Source: Algoriphagus algorifonticola
Lineage (GTDB): Bacteria; Bacteroidota; Bacteroidia; Cytophagales; Cyclobacteriaceae
Direction of reading: 5' to 3'
Assembly: GCF_007655305.1 (NCBI RefSeq)
Contig: NZ_VLOG01000047.1
Location: 1-51,680 of the forward strand
Length of the DNA: 51,680 nucleotides
Part shown: positions 25,923-34,794 of the stretch, in pieces
How the letters are laid out: each line of letters starts with the position of its first letter
Numbering within the stretch: the stretch's first letter is position 1
The notes under the pieces: model-generated
What the model was told of the DNA's origin: nothing
What the model saw: the letters and a program-made list of their open reading frames with translations, nothing else
Databases searched by the model: none
Program-made: the position numbers and the translations under genes

Positions 25923-28900
25923 AATTTCCTCCCTTCCACTATCCCAATCTCCTCCTCACTCAACCCATAAAGCTCATAAACCAATTGGTCAATTTCATCT
26001 TCAAGAGTCGAGGTATCCGAGGTTGGATCTTGCTTTTTGGTTTCAAGGATTTGTTCTACTAGTAAATCTATTCTTCCAGTATCATCTTTGAGTATAGGGA
26101 AATCTTTGAAATAGAGATAACTAGGTTCAAAAAAGCCTCCTCTTAATTTTGGCAAAATCTGTTCAAATAAGAAATAGGAAATCTTGCTATTTAATATTCC
26201 TAATAGACCTTTATCAAATTTTGAGATAATAAAACATTTTTGATTGGTGTACTGAGATTGATCATCTAATGTGAATTCAGGCCTTTTACAAATATTTGGG
26301 TAAATAATCTTTTCTTTCTCAAACTCATTATAGTAATCACAAGCTCTCAATTCCCACCAAAAATCTCCTTGATCAGTTCGCTTTTTTGCTGCTTTTTCAA
26401 ATGGTTTTAGATGATTCGAAATAGCGGGATAATTTTTTTGAAGCCATTCCCTTGCTGGGTCATAGTCCATGTACCCATATCTTGGTGGCTCATTTACATG
26501 AATTATTTTATTAGGGTCACCATCGGGTAAATTACTTTTGATTGTGAATCCTTTCGGAAATAGAATCAGATATTTCTCAGGGGTAGGGGTTTGAAACCTT
26601 TTAATTTCCCTACCTGCCAAAAAGGGCTTGATCACATCCGCACTTCGGGGATCTTCTGCTATTAATCGCTCTTTGGCAGCTAGATCGATCACAAAGGCTT
26701 CGTTTAAACCAGTTAGTACTCCCCTGAAAATTTTTCCATCTACATATTCTGATAGCGGAACGCCTTGGGATTTGAGTTTGAGCAGCAAGGCTTGCGATCG
26801 ACTGTCAGTCAGTGTCCAGCCAGCTTCGGAGAGACCGGCAGGGGAGACTTCGAGTTGATTTTCATTGAGGTAGTTTACCATTCCAGTCGGGAAATCCAGT
26901 GTATCTAAGTTTACCGCTCTGAAATTTTTGCTCGAATAGGAGTTGGAAAGGGAAATTATCAAGGGGTAAGTCGTGGCTTCTTCGAATACAGGCAAATCTC
27001 CAAAATCCAATAATTCATTGATTTGGAAGGTTTTGACATAATTCCTGAGCGATTTGCCATATCCGGCACGCATCCATTTATTGGGAATGATAAAAACGAA
27101 GTGTCCTGAATCCCGGAGCAGGTTCATGCTCAGCTCGACAAAATAGACGTAGAGATCGGCTGTTCCCGCAAAAGTTTGGAATCTAGATTTTAGATAAGGT
27201 TTGAGCTCGGAAAATTCCTCCTGTCGGATGTAGGGCGGATTGCCGATCACCACATCGAAACCCACAAAATCACCTTCGTCATTGAGCACTTCAGGAAACT
27301 CAAACCGCCATTCAAAGGCATTTTCATAGATCTGATTGGATCTAATTTCCTCGATCTGAGCTTCCAGTTTGATAAGCTCCGCGGTGACTTTTTCCACTTT
27401 GGCCAAGCGGATTTTTTTCTCTTTCGCAGATTCCTCGAAGAGTCCGGTCTGACTGGTCAGGTTGTAAAGTTCCCCACCAAGTTTTGCTTTGCGGAGAATC
27501 TTGGGGTCGTTTTTGGAAATCTCGGATCGGAAGTTCGTTTTGATCTGTGCGATCAGGGCTTCCATGGCCCGTTTTTCGTCCTTGCTCTTTGCATTGCGGT
27601 AGGTGGAAACTGCCGTTTTGTAGTCTTCGATTTTCCAAGACCCTTTTAAAGCGGATTTAAGATCTGAATGCAATTCAAATCTTGAAACAAGGGAATTACC
27701 AACTTTGATATTGATGTCGATGTTGGGAAGGGTTTCCAACTCGCGTTGACCTTTGAGGTTTTCAAAACCTCGAAGGTCTTTGTATTCCTGTCTTACTTCC
27801 TCACTATCTGCATAGCAAACGGGAGAGCTGTTGCCTTTTCCAGTACTTGACTCCTTGTAATAGGCACTTTTCAAAAGCTCAATCCAAAGCCTCAAACGGC
27901 AGATTTTGACGGAGTTGGGATTGATGTCCACCCCGAAAAGACAGTTTTCGATAATCGTCTGCTTTTCGTGAAAAAGCGTTTCCTGAATGCGTTGGCTTTC
28001 TTTACTTAAATAACTGTATTCAAATAAATTACCCTCCAAGTCAGCAATGATCAATTCATCATTGACCACTTCGACCACATGACTACTGATCGGGTCAAAA
28101 TTGGAATCCACCAAGATTTTCAACTCACTCTTGATGGCAATCAATTCATTTAATACCGAAACCAGAAAATGTCCGGACCCGACCGCGGGATCCACGATTT
28201 TCAGGCTATTGATGATTTCATTGGCTATTCTTCTGACTTCTTTTCTGTTTCCCGATCTGATTTCCTCCTGTATGTCTTCCTTCAGTTCTTCAAAACTTTG
28301 GCAGTTCCACCCTTTGGCCTGATTGAATTTTTGGATGATTGTTTTCCGAATTGTCTTGGACGACAAATACATGGTGATAAACCCTGGGGTAAACACGGAT
28401 CCATCTTTGTAGCCATTGATTTTCTCGAATATCAGACCGAGGACAGAAGCGTTGATCAGGGTCTTGTTTTCTTCCTGAATGTCCTCTGAACCCTCCGAAC
28501 TGAAATCGTAGGCATTCAGAAACTCCAAGAGGTATTCCAAAGCGGGAAGACTTCCAGTCCGCTTTTTCCCCTGATCATTTTTCAAAACCGTGCTTCCGAT
28601 AATCGGGATGGATTTTTCATCTTGGAGATTGGAGATGAACAGGGTGTCGTGTTCCATATCCGTCGGCTCAAATAGCGAACTATTCAGGTAAGGAACATTT
28701 CTAAAAACCTGCTTGATCTCTTCAGATCGGTCTTGGTACTTTCTTGCTAAGACTTTAAAAAATAAGCTATTGAGGTCGTCATAATTTCTGATTTTATCCC
28801 GATTCAGGAAGGAATAAGAGCGGTCACCTTGATGATAATTGATCAACTGAGCTTCCAATAGCTTGAGAAAGAGGATTCTATTGATCCAAGTTATCGTGAG

Positions 28901-29866
28901 CTCTAAGCCAACGTTGAAAAGCCGTTCTTCATGGGTGGAACCAAACAGACCGGGTTTTCCCAATCTGCTGATTTTGTCCAAGCTGTCCAGTTCGGTGATG
29001 GTACTTTCCAAAATGGAACCCGCATTCCGCTCCCCAACCTTACTTCTCCCGATCACCTTTTTCCCGCCATCGTTGGTTTCGCTTAGTCCAATAATGTGCA
29101 GCAGTTCGCTGTAAAATCGTCTGTCCAGGCTATTGCTGTCGTTGGCAAAGGGCAGTTTTAGTAAATGTTCAGGTGAAAGGAGTTTGAAAAGTGCAATCAG
29201 CTTGATATCATCGCTTTTGTCTGTATTTCGCAGTGGTTTTTCATAGTCCCGGAAATCAAAGTAGGTGAAAGGAATCTGATCCTTTACCTTTTCGATGGCG
29301 GGTTCAGCGATGTTTTTGTAGAAAAAATCCGTCTTAAACTCCGCCAATCTCCCCGCTTCAAAGTCCTCGAATTTCTTGACCAATGCTTTGTCCTGGGCAA
29401 AATGCCGATCAAAGGCGAGTGCATCGAAAATAAACCACTCATGAATATTGGTGACAACCAAATGCTTGACTTCCAGATTAGTATGAGAAATTCGCTCACG
29501 CAGATAGTATAACACTAGTTCCTGAAAAGCCTTGTAGTTCAGATTAGACCTAGTGATCATATCCGCTTTATTGGTTGGTTTTTTGGCTTCTACGATGACT
29601 CCTACGCTGGATTTGGCACTATCTCCGGTATGGATAACTAGGTCATTTTTGCCTTTGGTGTTGACAAAGTGGGAGGGATCGTAGTAGGTTTTCTTTAAAA
29701 AGTCGATGACCAGATTTTTGTGAAACTCCTCGGATTCAGATTCATTGATTCGGTCGATCAGTTGAATGAGATTCGATTTAAAGCTCTCAATGGCAACCCG
29801 GTTAGGTTTTACTTTTCGGAATGCAGGATTGAGGGCCTGTTTGGGTTTGAGATACTTTTCGGTCAT
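25919..29866 (-). CDS. type IIG restriction-modification enzyme (Eco57I-like)
   Basis: 1315 residues carrying nuclease, methylase and specificity in one chain. The N-terminal PD-(D/E)XK domain has D75 in KNDLVI and EAK at 93-95. The methylase core has FTPGFIT at about 492, motif I DPAVGSGHF (559-567) and motif IV NPPY (876-879), placing it with N6-adenine methylases. The C-terminal part (about 1030-1290) resembles a TaqI/Eco57I target-recognition domain. Being single-chain it methylates and cuts with one specificity. It resembles the methylase of some defence islands (PglX-like) in size; the N-terminal nuclease argues for type IIG. It starts the four-gene unit and overlaps the TIR gene by four bases. 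Confidence 0.9.
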   Translation of the reverse strand: MTEKYLKPKQALNPAFRKVKPNRVAIESFKSNLIQLIDRINESESEEFHKNLVIDFLKKTYYDPSHFVNTKGKNDLVIHTGDSAKSSVGVIVEAKKPTNKADMITRSNLNYKAFQELVLYYLRERISHTNLEVKHLVVTNIHEWFIFDALAFDRHFAQDKALVKKFEDFEAGRLAEFKTDFFYKNIAEPAIEKVKDQIPFTYFDFRDYEKPLRNTDKSDDIKLIALFKLLSPEHLLKLPFANDSNSLDRRFYSELLHIIGLSETNDGGKKVIGRSKVGERNAGSILESTITELDSLDKISRLGKPGLFGSTHEERLFNVGLELTITWINRILFLKLLEAQLINYHQGDRSYSFLNRDKIRNYDDLNSLFFKVLARKYQDRSEEIKQVFRNVPYLNSSLFEPTDMEHDTLFISNLQDEKSIPIIGSTVLKNDQGKKRTGSLPALEYLLEFLNAYDFSSEGSEDIQEENKTLINASVLGLIFEKINGYKDGSVFTPGFITMYLSSKTIRKTIIQKFNQAKGWNCQSFEELKEDIQEEIRSGNRKEVRRIANEIINSLKIVDPAVGSGHFLVSVLNELIAIKSELKILVDSNFDPISSHVVEVVNDELIIADLEGNLFEYSYLSKESQRIQETLFHEKQTIIENCLFGVDINPNSVKICRLRLWIELLKSAYYKESSTGKGNSSPVCYADSEEVRQEYKDLRGFENLKGQRELETLPNIDINIKVGNSLVSRFELHSDLKSALKGSWKIEDYKTAVSTYRNAKSKDEKRAMEALIAQIKTNFRSEISKNDPKILRKAKLGGELYNLTSQTGLFEESAKEKKIRLAKVEKVTAELIKLEAQIEEIRSNQIYENAFEWRFEFPEVLNDEGDFVGFDVVIGNPPYIRQEEFSELKPYLKSRFQTFAGTADLYVYFVELSMNLLRDSGHFVFIIPNKWMRAGYGKSLRNYVKTFQINELLDFGDLPVFEEATTYPLIISLSNSYSSKNFRAVNLDTLDFPTGMVNYLNENQLEVSPAGLSEAGWTLTDSRSQALLLKLKSQGVPLSEYVDGKIFRGVLTGLNEAFVIDLAAKERLIAEDPRSADVIKPFLAGREIKRFQTPTPEKYLILFPKGFTIKSNLPDGDPNKIIHVNEPPRYGYMDYDPAREWLQKNYPAISNHLKPFEKAAKKRTDQGDFWWELRACDYYNEFEKEKIIYPNICKRPEFTLDDQSQYTNQKCFIISKFDKGLLGILNSKISYFLFEQILPKLRGGFFEPSYLYFKDFPILKDDTGRIDLLVEQILETKKQDPTSDTSTLEDEIDQLVYELYGLSEEEIGIVEGRKL

Positions 29867-29937
29867 CAGAAATCAACTTGCTTGAAAAAACTGTCTTCAA
29901 GATGCATTTTTTTTGACTAAAAAGGCAATCGATTTTC

Positions 29938-29968
29938 CAGAAAAAATAATTAAGACACAGGCTGTCTT
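29938..29968 (-). terminator. intrinsic terminator after mnmE
   Basis: On the minus strand AAGACA and TGTCTT pair around GCCTG, then AATTATTTTTT. It starts 13 bases past the mnmE stop and closes the metal/mnmE operon, separating it from the restriction-methylase gene. Confidence 0.75.
29950..29960. repeat. right copy of the 11-bp direct repeat
   Basis: TTAAGACACAG, identical and in the same orientation as 23229-23239. It overlaps the arm of the mnmE terminator, so it may belong to that hairpin rather than to an element end. Confidence 0.4.
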
Positions 29969-29980
29969 GATTTGGGCGTT

Positions 29981-31363
29981 TTACTTCCCGATACAAAACT
30001 TCGAAAAGATATTCGCCAATAAATCATCGGTTGTGATCTCACCGGTGATTTCTCCAAGATAATGCAGGGATCTTCTGATATCCATGGCCAAAAAGTCATT
30101 GGTCACTTCCTGATCCAATCCTCCCAAAACATCCAAAAGCGATTCCCTGGTTTTAGTCAATGAATCATAATGCCTAATATTGGTCACCACGGTATTTCCG
30201 GTTTTGAATTTATCCAAATTGACCAGCTCCAGAATTTTAGCCTTGAGACCTTCTAAATTTTCTTTTTGACCTGCTGAGATAAAAATGCTGTCCGGATGCT
30301 TTTCTTTTAATTCACTGATCAATTGGGTATTAGCCTTATCTACCTTATTGGCTACTTTCACAAAAGGAACTCCCAGATTTTCCAGCTTATTGACATCCCG
30401 ATTGATCTCTACTAAGTCTGTGTCACCCAAATCAAAAAGGTATAAAATCAGAGAAGCCGTTTTCATTTTCTCCTGAGTTCGGCTTACACCGATTGCCTCA
30501 ATCGTGTCTGTGGTTTCTCTCAAACCTGCAGTATCGATAAATCGGAAAATCACTCCACCAATATTGATTTCATCTTCGATAAAATCCCTAGTGGTTCCTG
30601 CAATATCTGATACAATGGCTTTTTCCTCATTGAGCAAGGCATTGAGTAGGGTAGACTTTCCGGCATTGGGTTTTCCTGCTATGACAGTTGGAACCCCATT
30701 TTTGATAACATTCCCGAGGTCAAAGCTGAGAATTAGCTCTTCTACCACTCTCAATAACTTCTCTACCAAGTCTCTCAAGTCATCTCTGCTGGCAAATTCC
30801 ACGTCTTCTTCGGTAAAATCAAGCTCCAACTCAATCATAGAAGCAAAGTGAATGAGTTTGGATCTCAATTCCTGAATCTCAGAAGAAAACCCACCTCTCA
30901 TTTGATTCAATGCTGCTTGATGGGAAGCTTCAGAGTCTGAGTGTATCAAATCCGCAACGGCTTCTGCTTGAGCCAAGTCAAATTGCCCATTCAGAAAAGC
31001 TCTCTGAGTGAATTCTCCAGGCTTGGCAGGCCGAACACCTTTTTTCATGAAAAGGCGAATTACCTGGTTGATGATATAGGAGGAACCGTGAGTTGAAATT
31101 TCAACCACATTTTCCTTGGTAAATGATTTGGGAGCTATAAAAAGCGATACGAGAACTTCATCTATGATCTTGTCGCCATCACGGATTGTTCCAAAATGAA
31201 TAGTATGAGAATCTTGCTTTTCAAGGTTTTTCCCCTGAAAAACCTCATTAACCAATTTGATAGAATCTGGTCCTGAAAGTCGGATGACCGCAATGGCACC
31301 TACACCCTGAGGTGTGGCCAAAGCAATAATAGTGTCATTTCGCTCGGAGAGTGAAAAGCTCAT
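29981..31363 (-). CDS. mnmE: tRNA modification GTPase MnmE
   Basis: With MnmG, puts a carboxymethylaminomethyl group on wobble U34. 460 residues: an N-terminal folate-binding domain (about 1-120), a helical domain, and the inserted G domain with GKPNAGKSTLLNAL, DTAGLRE and NKVD. The C-terminal FCIGK supplies the essential Cys. Last gene of the metal-transport operon. Its ATG overlaps the stop of the thioredoxin-like gene by four bases, so its translation is coupled to it. Confidence 0.97.
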   Translation of the reverse strand: MSFSLSERNDTIIALATPQGVGAIAVIRLSGPDSIKLVNEVFQGKNLEKQDSHTIHFGTIRDGDKIIDEVLVSLFIAPKSFTKENVVEISTHGSSYIINQVIRLFMKKGVRPAKPGEFTQRAFLNGQFDLAQAEAVADLIHSDSEASHQAALNQMRGGFSSEIQELRSKLIHFASMIELELDFTEEDVEFASRDDLRDLVEKLLRVVEELILSFDLGNVIKNGVPTVIAGKPNAGKSTLLNALLNEEKAIVSDIAGTTRDFIEDEINIGGVIFRFIDTAGLRETTDTIEAIGVSRTQEKMKTASLILYLFDLGDTDLVEINRDVNKLENLGVPFVKVANKVDKANTQLISELKEKHPDSIFISAGQKENLEGLKAKILELVNLDKFKTGNTVVTNIRHYDSLTKTRESLLDVLGGLDQEVTNDFLAMDIRRSLHYLGEITGEITTDDLLANIFSKFCIGK

Positions 31364-31815
31364 GGCTTTGGTCTAAAGGCTTTTTCTATTAATTCATTCA
31401 AGCCCGCTAAAAATTGCTCCGGCTGTCTGTAACCTGGAAGTTGGGCTATATTTTGTAAGGTCGGTTCTATTATCACAAAATTAGGATAGGAGCGAACCCT
31501 CATGGCTGCAGCCATTTCTGCTTCATTGAATTCTCTGCCACCAAAAGTAAAGGTCCTTTTAGTATCCTCGGCATTTAATTTTACCGCATAAAATTTTGCG
31601 TTGATATATTCTACCACCTTTGGATCTGTAAAGGTTTCCTTATCCATTTTCTTGCACCAGCCACACCAATCGGTGTATACATCTACCAATAGCATCTTAG
31701 GATTTTTCTCATTGGCCGCGATAGCATCCTCAAATTTCATCCATTTGATTTCTTGCTGGGCAAAAACCAATTGAGTGAAAGTGAAAAGGAAGAAAAGAAG
31801 AAATAATTTTTTCAT
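31360..31815 (-). CDS. periplasmic thioredoxin-like protein
   Basis: 151 residues with a cleavable signal peptide (LFLLFFLFTFTQLVFAQ) and a thioredoxin fold of the DUF255/SoxW-like type. The redox centre is WCGWCKKM, and the cis-Pro lies in VRSYPNFVI. Predicted to reduce or isomerise disulfides in the periplasm. It sits between the metal permease (10 bases) and mnmE (4-base overlap). Why it is here is unclear; protection of metal-responsive surface proteins is a guess. Confidence 0.85.
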   Translation of the reverse strand: MKKLFLLFFLFTFTQLVFAQQEIKWMKFEDAIAANEKNPKMLLVDVYTDWCGWCKKMDKETFTDPKVVEYINAKFYAVKLNAEDTKRTFTFGGREFNEAEMAAAMRVRSYPNFVIIEPTLQNIAQLPGYRQPEQFLAGLNELIEKAFRPKP

Positions 31816-31825
31816 AAGCTGTAAT

Positions 31826-32725
31826 TCAGGAACTAAACGCCTCCTCCTTAGATTGAGTTCCGAATTTAAATTTAGACTTTTTGCTTGTTAAAACAGCTGA
31901 AGTCAAGAAAACGAAACCGGCAACGCTAACCATCATACCAGCAATCGAAGAATCCAACCAAAAGGCGAGGTAATATCCGATGACTGAAATTCCGATTCCA
32001 ATACCTATCGTCAATTTGATTAAAGACTTGATTTGCTTGGTCCAGAGGAAAGCAGTGGCTGGAGGCACTACTAATAAAGCTACTACCAAAATCGCACCAA
32101 CTGCCTCAAAGCTGCTAACTGTTGTATACGAAACCATAGACATTAAAGCTAAATTGATGGCACCTGCAGGAATTCCCAAAACGATCCCGAAGCTTTCATC
32201 AAAACTTGTGAGCTTTAATTCTTTAAATAACAGCCAAATAAATGTGATTACTAAAAGTAGGTTTAAAACAGCCAGCCAAGTAATCCTTGGCCCAAGACTA
32301 AAACCAGATTTGGTGATCCATAAATCAATGGGCAAATAGGCGATTTCACCGTAAAGCACACATTCCTGATCCAGATCCACCTTGTAGGCAAGCATATTGA
32401 TCAGAATTATTCCGATAGCGAATAATAGAGTGAAGGTGATACCAATTGAAGCGTCCAATTGAACTTTGGCTTTTTTTCTCAACCAATCAATGATAAGCGT
32501 GGCTAAAATTCCCAGTAAACCGGCTCCAATAATCACCTCAATACCTCTCTGGGTTCCGGAAATAAAAAAGCCAATGACAATTCCAGGCAATACTGCATGT
32601 GAAATAGCATCTCCTGTCATAGACATTTTGCGAAGCATCATAAATACTCCCAAAAGTCCACAGGAAATGGCAATCAGGGATGCTGTGAAAATGATCAGAA
32701 AAGCATTGGTATCAATGGTCATCAT
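31826..32725 (-). CDS. metal ABC transporter permease (second subunit)
   Basis: Inner-membrane permease of the MntB/ZnuB/SitD type, 299 residues, with about eight to nine hydrophobic segments. SMTGDAISHAVLPGIVIG is the family hallmark in an early helix, followed by LEAVGAILVVALLVVPPATA-type motifs near residue 215. It pairs with the upstream permease, which carries an extra regulator domain. Its start lies 14 bases inside the upstream gene, a strong overlap that argues for coupled expression. Metal likely Mn2+ or Zn2+. Confidence 0.92.
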   Translation of the reverse strand: MMTIDTNAFLIIFTASLIAISCGLLGVFMMLRKMSMTGDAISHAVLPGIVIGFFISGTQRGIEVIIGAGLLGILATLIIDWLRKKAKVQLDASIGITFTLLFAIGIILINMLAYKVDLDQECVLYGEIAYLPIDLWITKSGFSLGPRITWLAVLNLLLVITFIWLLFKELKLTSFDESFGIVLGIPAGAINLALMSMVSYTTVSSFEAVGAILVVALLVVPPATAFLWTKQIKSLIKLTIGIGIGISVIGYYLAFWLDSSIAGMMVSVAGFVFLTSAVLTSKKSKFKFGTQSKEEAFSS

Positions 32726-34004
32726 GGTCTCTTGGGATATTTTCCTGATGAGGATCTAGCTTTGGATAATTCAATCTGTTATCTAAAAGCTCCTCTAATT
32801 CAGGAGTGATCAAATGTTCTAATTTTTCAGCAGAATCATGTACGTGATCAGGGGCGATATTCATGTATTCATTCAAATACAATTCCCACAATCTATGTAG
32901 TCTTACAATCCTTTTTGCTTCTTTCTTTCCACTCTCATTTAATTCTATAAAACCTTCTTTAACAGTTAATTGATTTATTTTATTTAGAGTTTTAATTGAT
33001 TTCAAAGTTTCAGTTTTATGGACTGGATACATTGAAAGAAGTTCTTGGATTTGAAGCCCGGATTTTTGCTTCTCCATTGCTTTGTAAAGACTCTTAAGCA
33101 CATGCTCCTTATGCGTCTTTTTTAAATAAGATTGACGGGAAATAAAACGGAATAGAACTCCCTTTTTTGGAGCGAAAAGAAAAGAAATCAAAGCCAGGGT
33201 TGATAGGCTGACCACAACCCAAGGACCGGTTGGCATTTGGGGGATGATAAACGAAATGTAGGTTCCGACTATTCCGGAAATAATCGCAAAAAGAGCCGCC
33301 AAAATCAAAAGCGTTCCGAGCCTATCAGTCCAAAACCTAGCTGCTGCTCCAGGGGTGATCAATAAGGCTGCCATCAAGACAACTCCAATTGCCTGAATAC
33401 CGATGACTACTGAAAGGATCATTAAAATGTTGAAGACAACACGAATTCCCTTCATGGGAAAGCCGATTGCTTTTCCATATTCAGCATTGAAAACCAGAAG
33501 ACTGAATTCTTTTAGCAGTAAACTGAGCGTTAGAATAATCAATAGTGATAGGGAGCCATAAACCCAAAGGTCTTCTTCCAGTATTCCTATGGCATTGCCG
33601 AAAATAAACTGATTTAATCCGGCCATTTCTGGATTGCCTGTCTTTTGGATCATAGTCAAAAGCACGATGCCAAAACCGAAAAAAACAGATAGGATTACAG
33701 CTATGATAGAATCCTCGCTCAGTTTGGTGTTTTCTTTAAGCCATGAACTCAAAAAAGTAGCAAGAGCTCCGGAGAAAATGGCTCCTCCGACTATGTAAAA
33801 CGGATTTTTTTCACCTGCTAAAATGAACCCCAAACATATACCTGGCAATACTGCATGAGAGATGGCATCCCCGAGAAGGGCCTTGTTATCCAAAAAACTG
33901 AAAGTACCCACATAGGCTGACCCTATACCCAATAAGGTAATCCCCATCACTATAAATAGGATGGAAGAGTCTTGGAATGAAAAGAAATAGAGAAAATCCT
34001 CCAT
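32712..34004 (-). CDS. metal ABC permease fused to a C-terminal DtxR-like domain
   Basis: 430 residues. Residues 1-280 are a MntB/ZnuB permease with LLGDAISHAVLPGICLG and IGVVLMAALLITPGAAARFW. Residues about 300-365 form a winged-helix-like segment, and 366-420 a DtxR/MntR dimerisation and metal-binding segment (HRLWELYLNEYM, VHDSAEKLEHL, NYPKLDPHQENIP), closely mirroring the same segment of the operon's regulator. The tail ends RDHDDH. The cytoplasmic regulator-like domain may sense metal and gate transport, or is a relic of gene fusion; this fusion is, I believe, seen elsewhere in Bacteroidota. Confidence 0.9.
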   Translation of the reverse strand: MEDFLYFFSFQDSSILFIVMGITLLGIGSAYVGTFSFLDNKALLGDAISHAVLPGICLGFILAGEKNPFYIVGGAIFSGALATFLSSWLKENTKLSEDSIIAVILSVFFGFGIVLLTMIQKTGNPEMAGLNQFIFGNAIGILEEDLWVYGSLSLLIILTLSLLLKEFSLLVFNAEYGKAIGFPMKGIRVVFNILMILSVVIGIQAIGVVLMAALLITPGAAARFWTDRLGTLLILAALFAIISGIVGTYISFIIPQMPTGPWVVVSLSTLALISFLFAPKKGVLFRFISRQSYLKKTHKEHVLKSLYKAMEKQKSGLQIQELLSMYPVHKTETLKSIKTLNKINQLTVKEGFIELNESGKKEAKRIVRLHRLWELYLNEYMNIAPDHVHDSAEKLEHLITPELEELLDNRLNYPKLDPHQENIPRDHDDH

Positions 34005-34005
34005 A

Positions 34006-34794
34006 TCAGTTTTTAAGTGGATTGAATTCTTTCTTACGGATGAGGTCAGTTACTTTGGTCAGGAGATTTAACTTTCCTCCGTATGTTTTTCTGAGTAGTT
34101 CTTCACTAACTACCTCTTGCTTCGGGCCTGAGGCCACCAAGTGTAAGTTGAGCATGATGATCCATTCGAAGTAACTCATTGCTGAATGTATATCATGATG
34201 CACCACGACGATAGTCTTTCCTTCCTTACTCATTTCCTGTAGTAATTGGAAAATGGCAGTTTCAGTTGCCATATCCACTCCTGCAAAAGGCTCATCCATC
34301 AAATACAAATCAGCTTCCTGTGCTAAAGCTCTTGCAATAAAGACTCTTTGCTGTTGTCCGCCTGATAGTTCGGAAATTTGCCGAGAGGCAAAGGCACTCA
34401 TTCCTACCTTTTCCAGACAACTATGAGCAAGCTCTTTTTCTTTTTTCCCAGGCCTTTTGAATAGGCCCAATTTCCCATAGGTACCCATAAGCACTACATC
34501 CAAAACAGAAGCAGGGAAATTCCAATCTACAGATTCCCGTTGGGGAACATAGCTGATCCGGTTTCTTACTTGGTCCAAATCCTTATCGAAAATTTTAACA
34601 TAACCTCCACTAGCCTGGACCAAACCCATGATAGCCTTGATCAAGGTTGATTTACCAGCTCCATTAGGCCCTAAGATTCCAATCAGCTTTCCTTCAGGCA
34701 AGCTTAAATCCACGTTCCATAAGACAGGCGATTGATCATAACTCACCGTTAGATCATGGATTTCTAAAATTGGATTTTCTACTTGTTGGATCAT
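34006..34794 (-). CDS. metal ABC transporter ATPase
   Basis: 262 residues. Walker A GPNGAGKSTLI, then PQRESVDWNFPASVLDVVLMG (shared with Mn/Zn ATPases), signature ELSGGQQQRVFIARALAQ, Walker B LYLMDEPFAGVD, and the switch His in VVHHDIHSA. It supplies energy for the two permeases. It overlaps the binding-protein gene by four bases at its start and lies 1 base before the first permease. Metal assumed Mn2+ or Zn2+. Confidence 0.95.
   Translation of the reverse strand: MIQQVENPILEIHDLTVSYDQSPVLWNVDLSLPEGKLIGILGPNGAGKSTLIKAIMGLVQASGGYVKIFDKDLDQVRNRISYVPQRESVDWNFPASVLDVVLMGTYGKLGLFKRPGKKEKELAHSCLEKVGMSAFASRQISELSGGQQQRVFIARALAQEADLYLMDEPFAGVDMATETAIFQLLQEMSKEGKTIVVVHHDIHSAMSYFEWIIMLNLHLVASGPKQEVVSEELLRKTYGGKLNLLTKVTDLIRKKEFNPLKN

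Noticed and set aside
27342..27638. 98-codon minus-strand frame inside the type IIG gene
   Set aside because: Another frame of the large gene, whose own motifs are clear; shadow.
21694..29866. CRISPR array or integrase in the defence island
   Set aside because: I saw no regularly spaced repeats, no cas genes and no recombinase or transposase; tRNA ends are absent too.
25919..29866. BREX PglX identity for the large methylase
   Set aside because: Size and NPPY fit, but the N-terminal PD-(D/E)XK motif (D75, EAK 93-95) and absence of other BREX genes favour type IIG.
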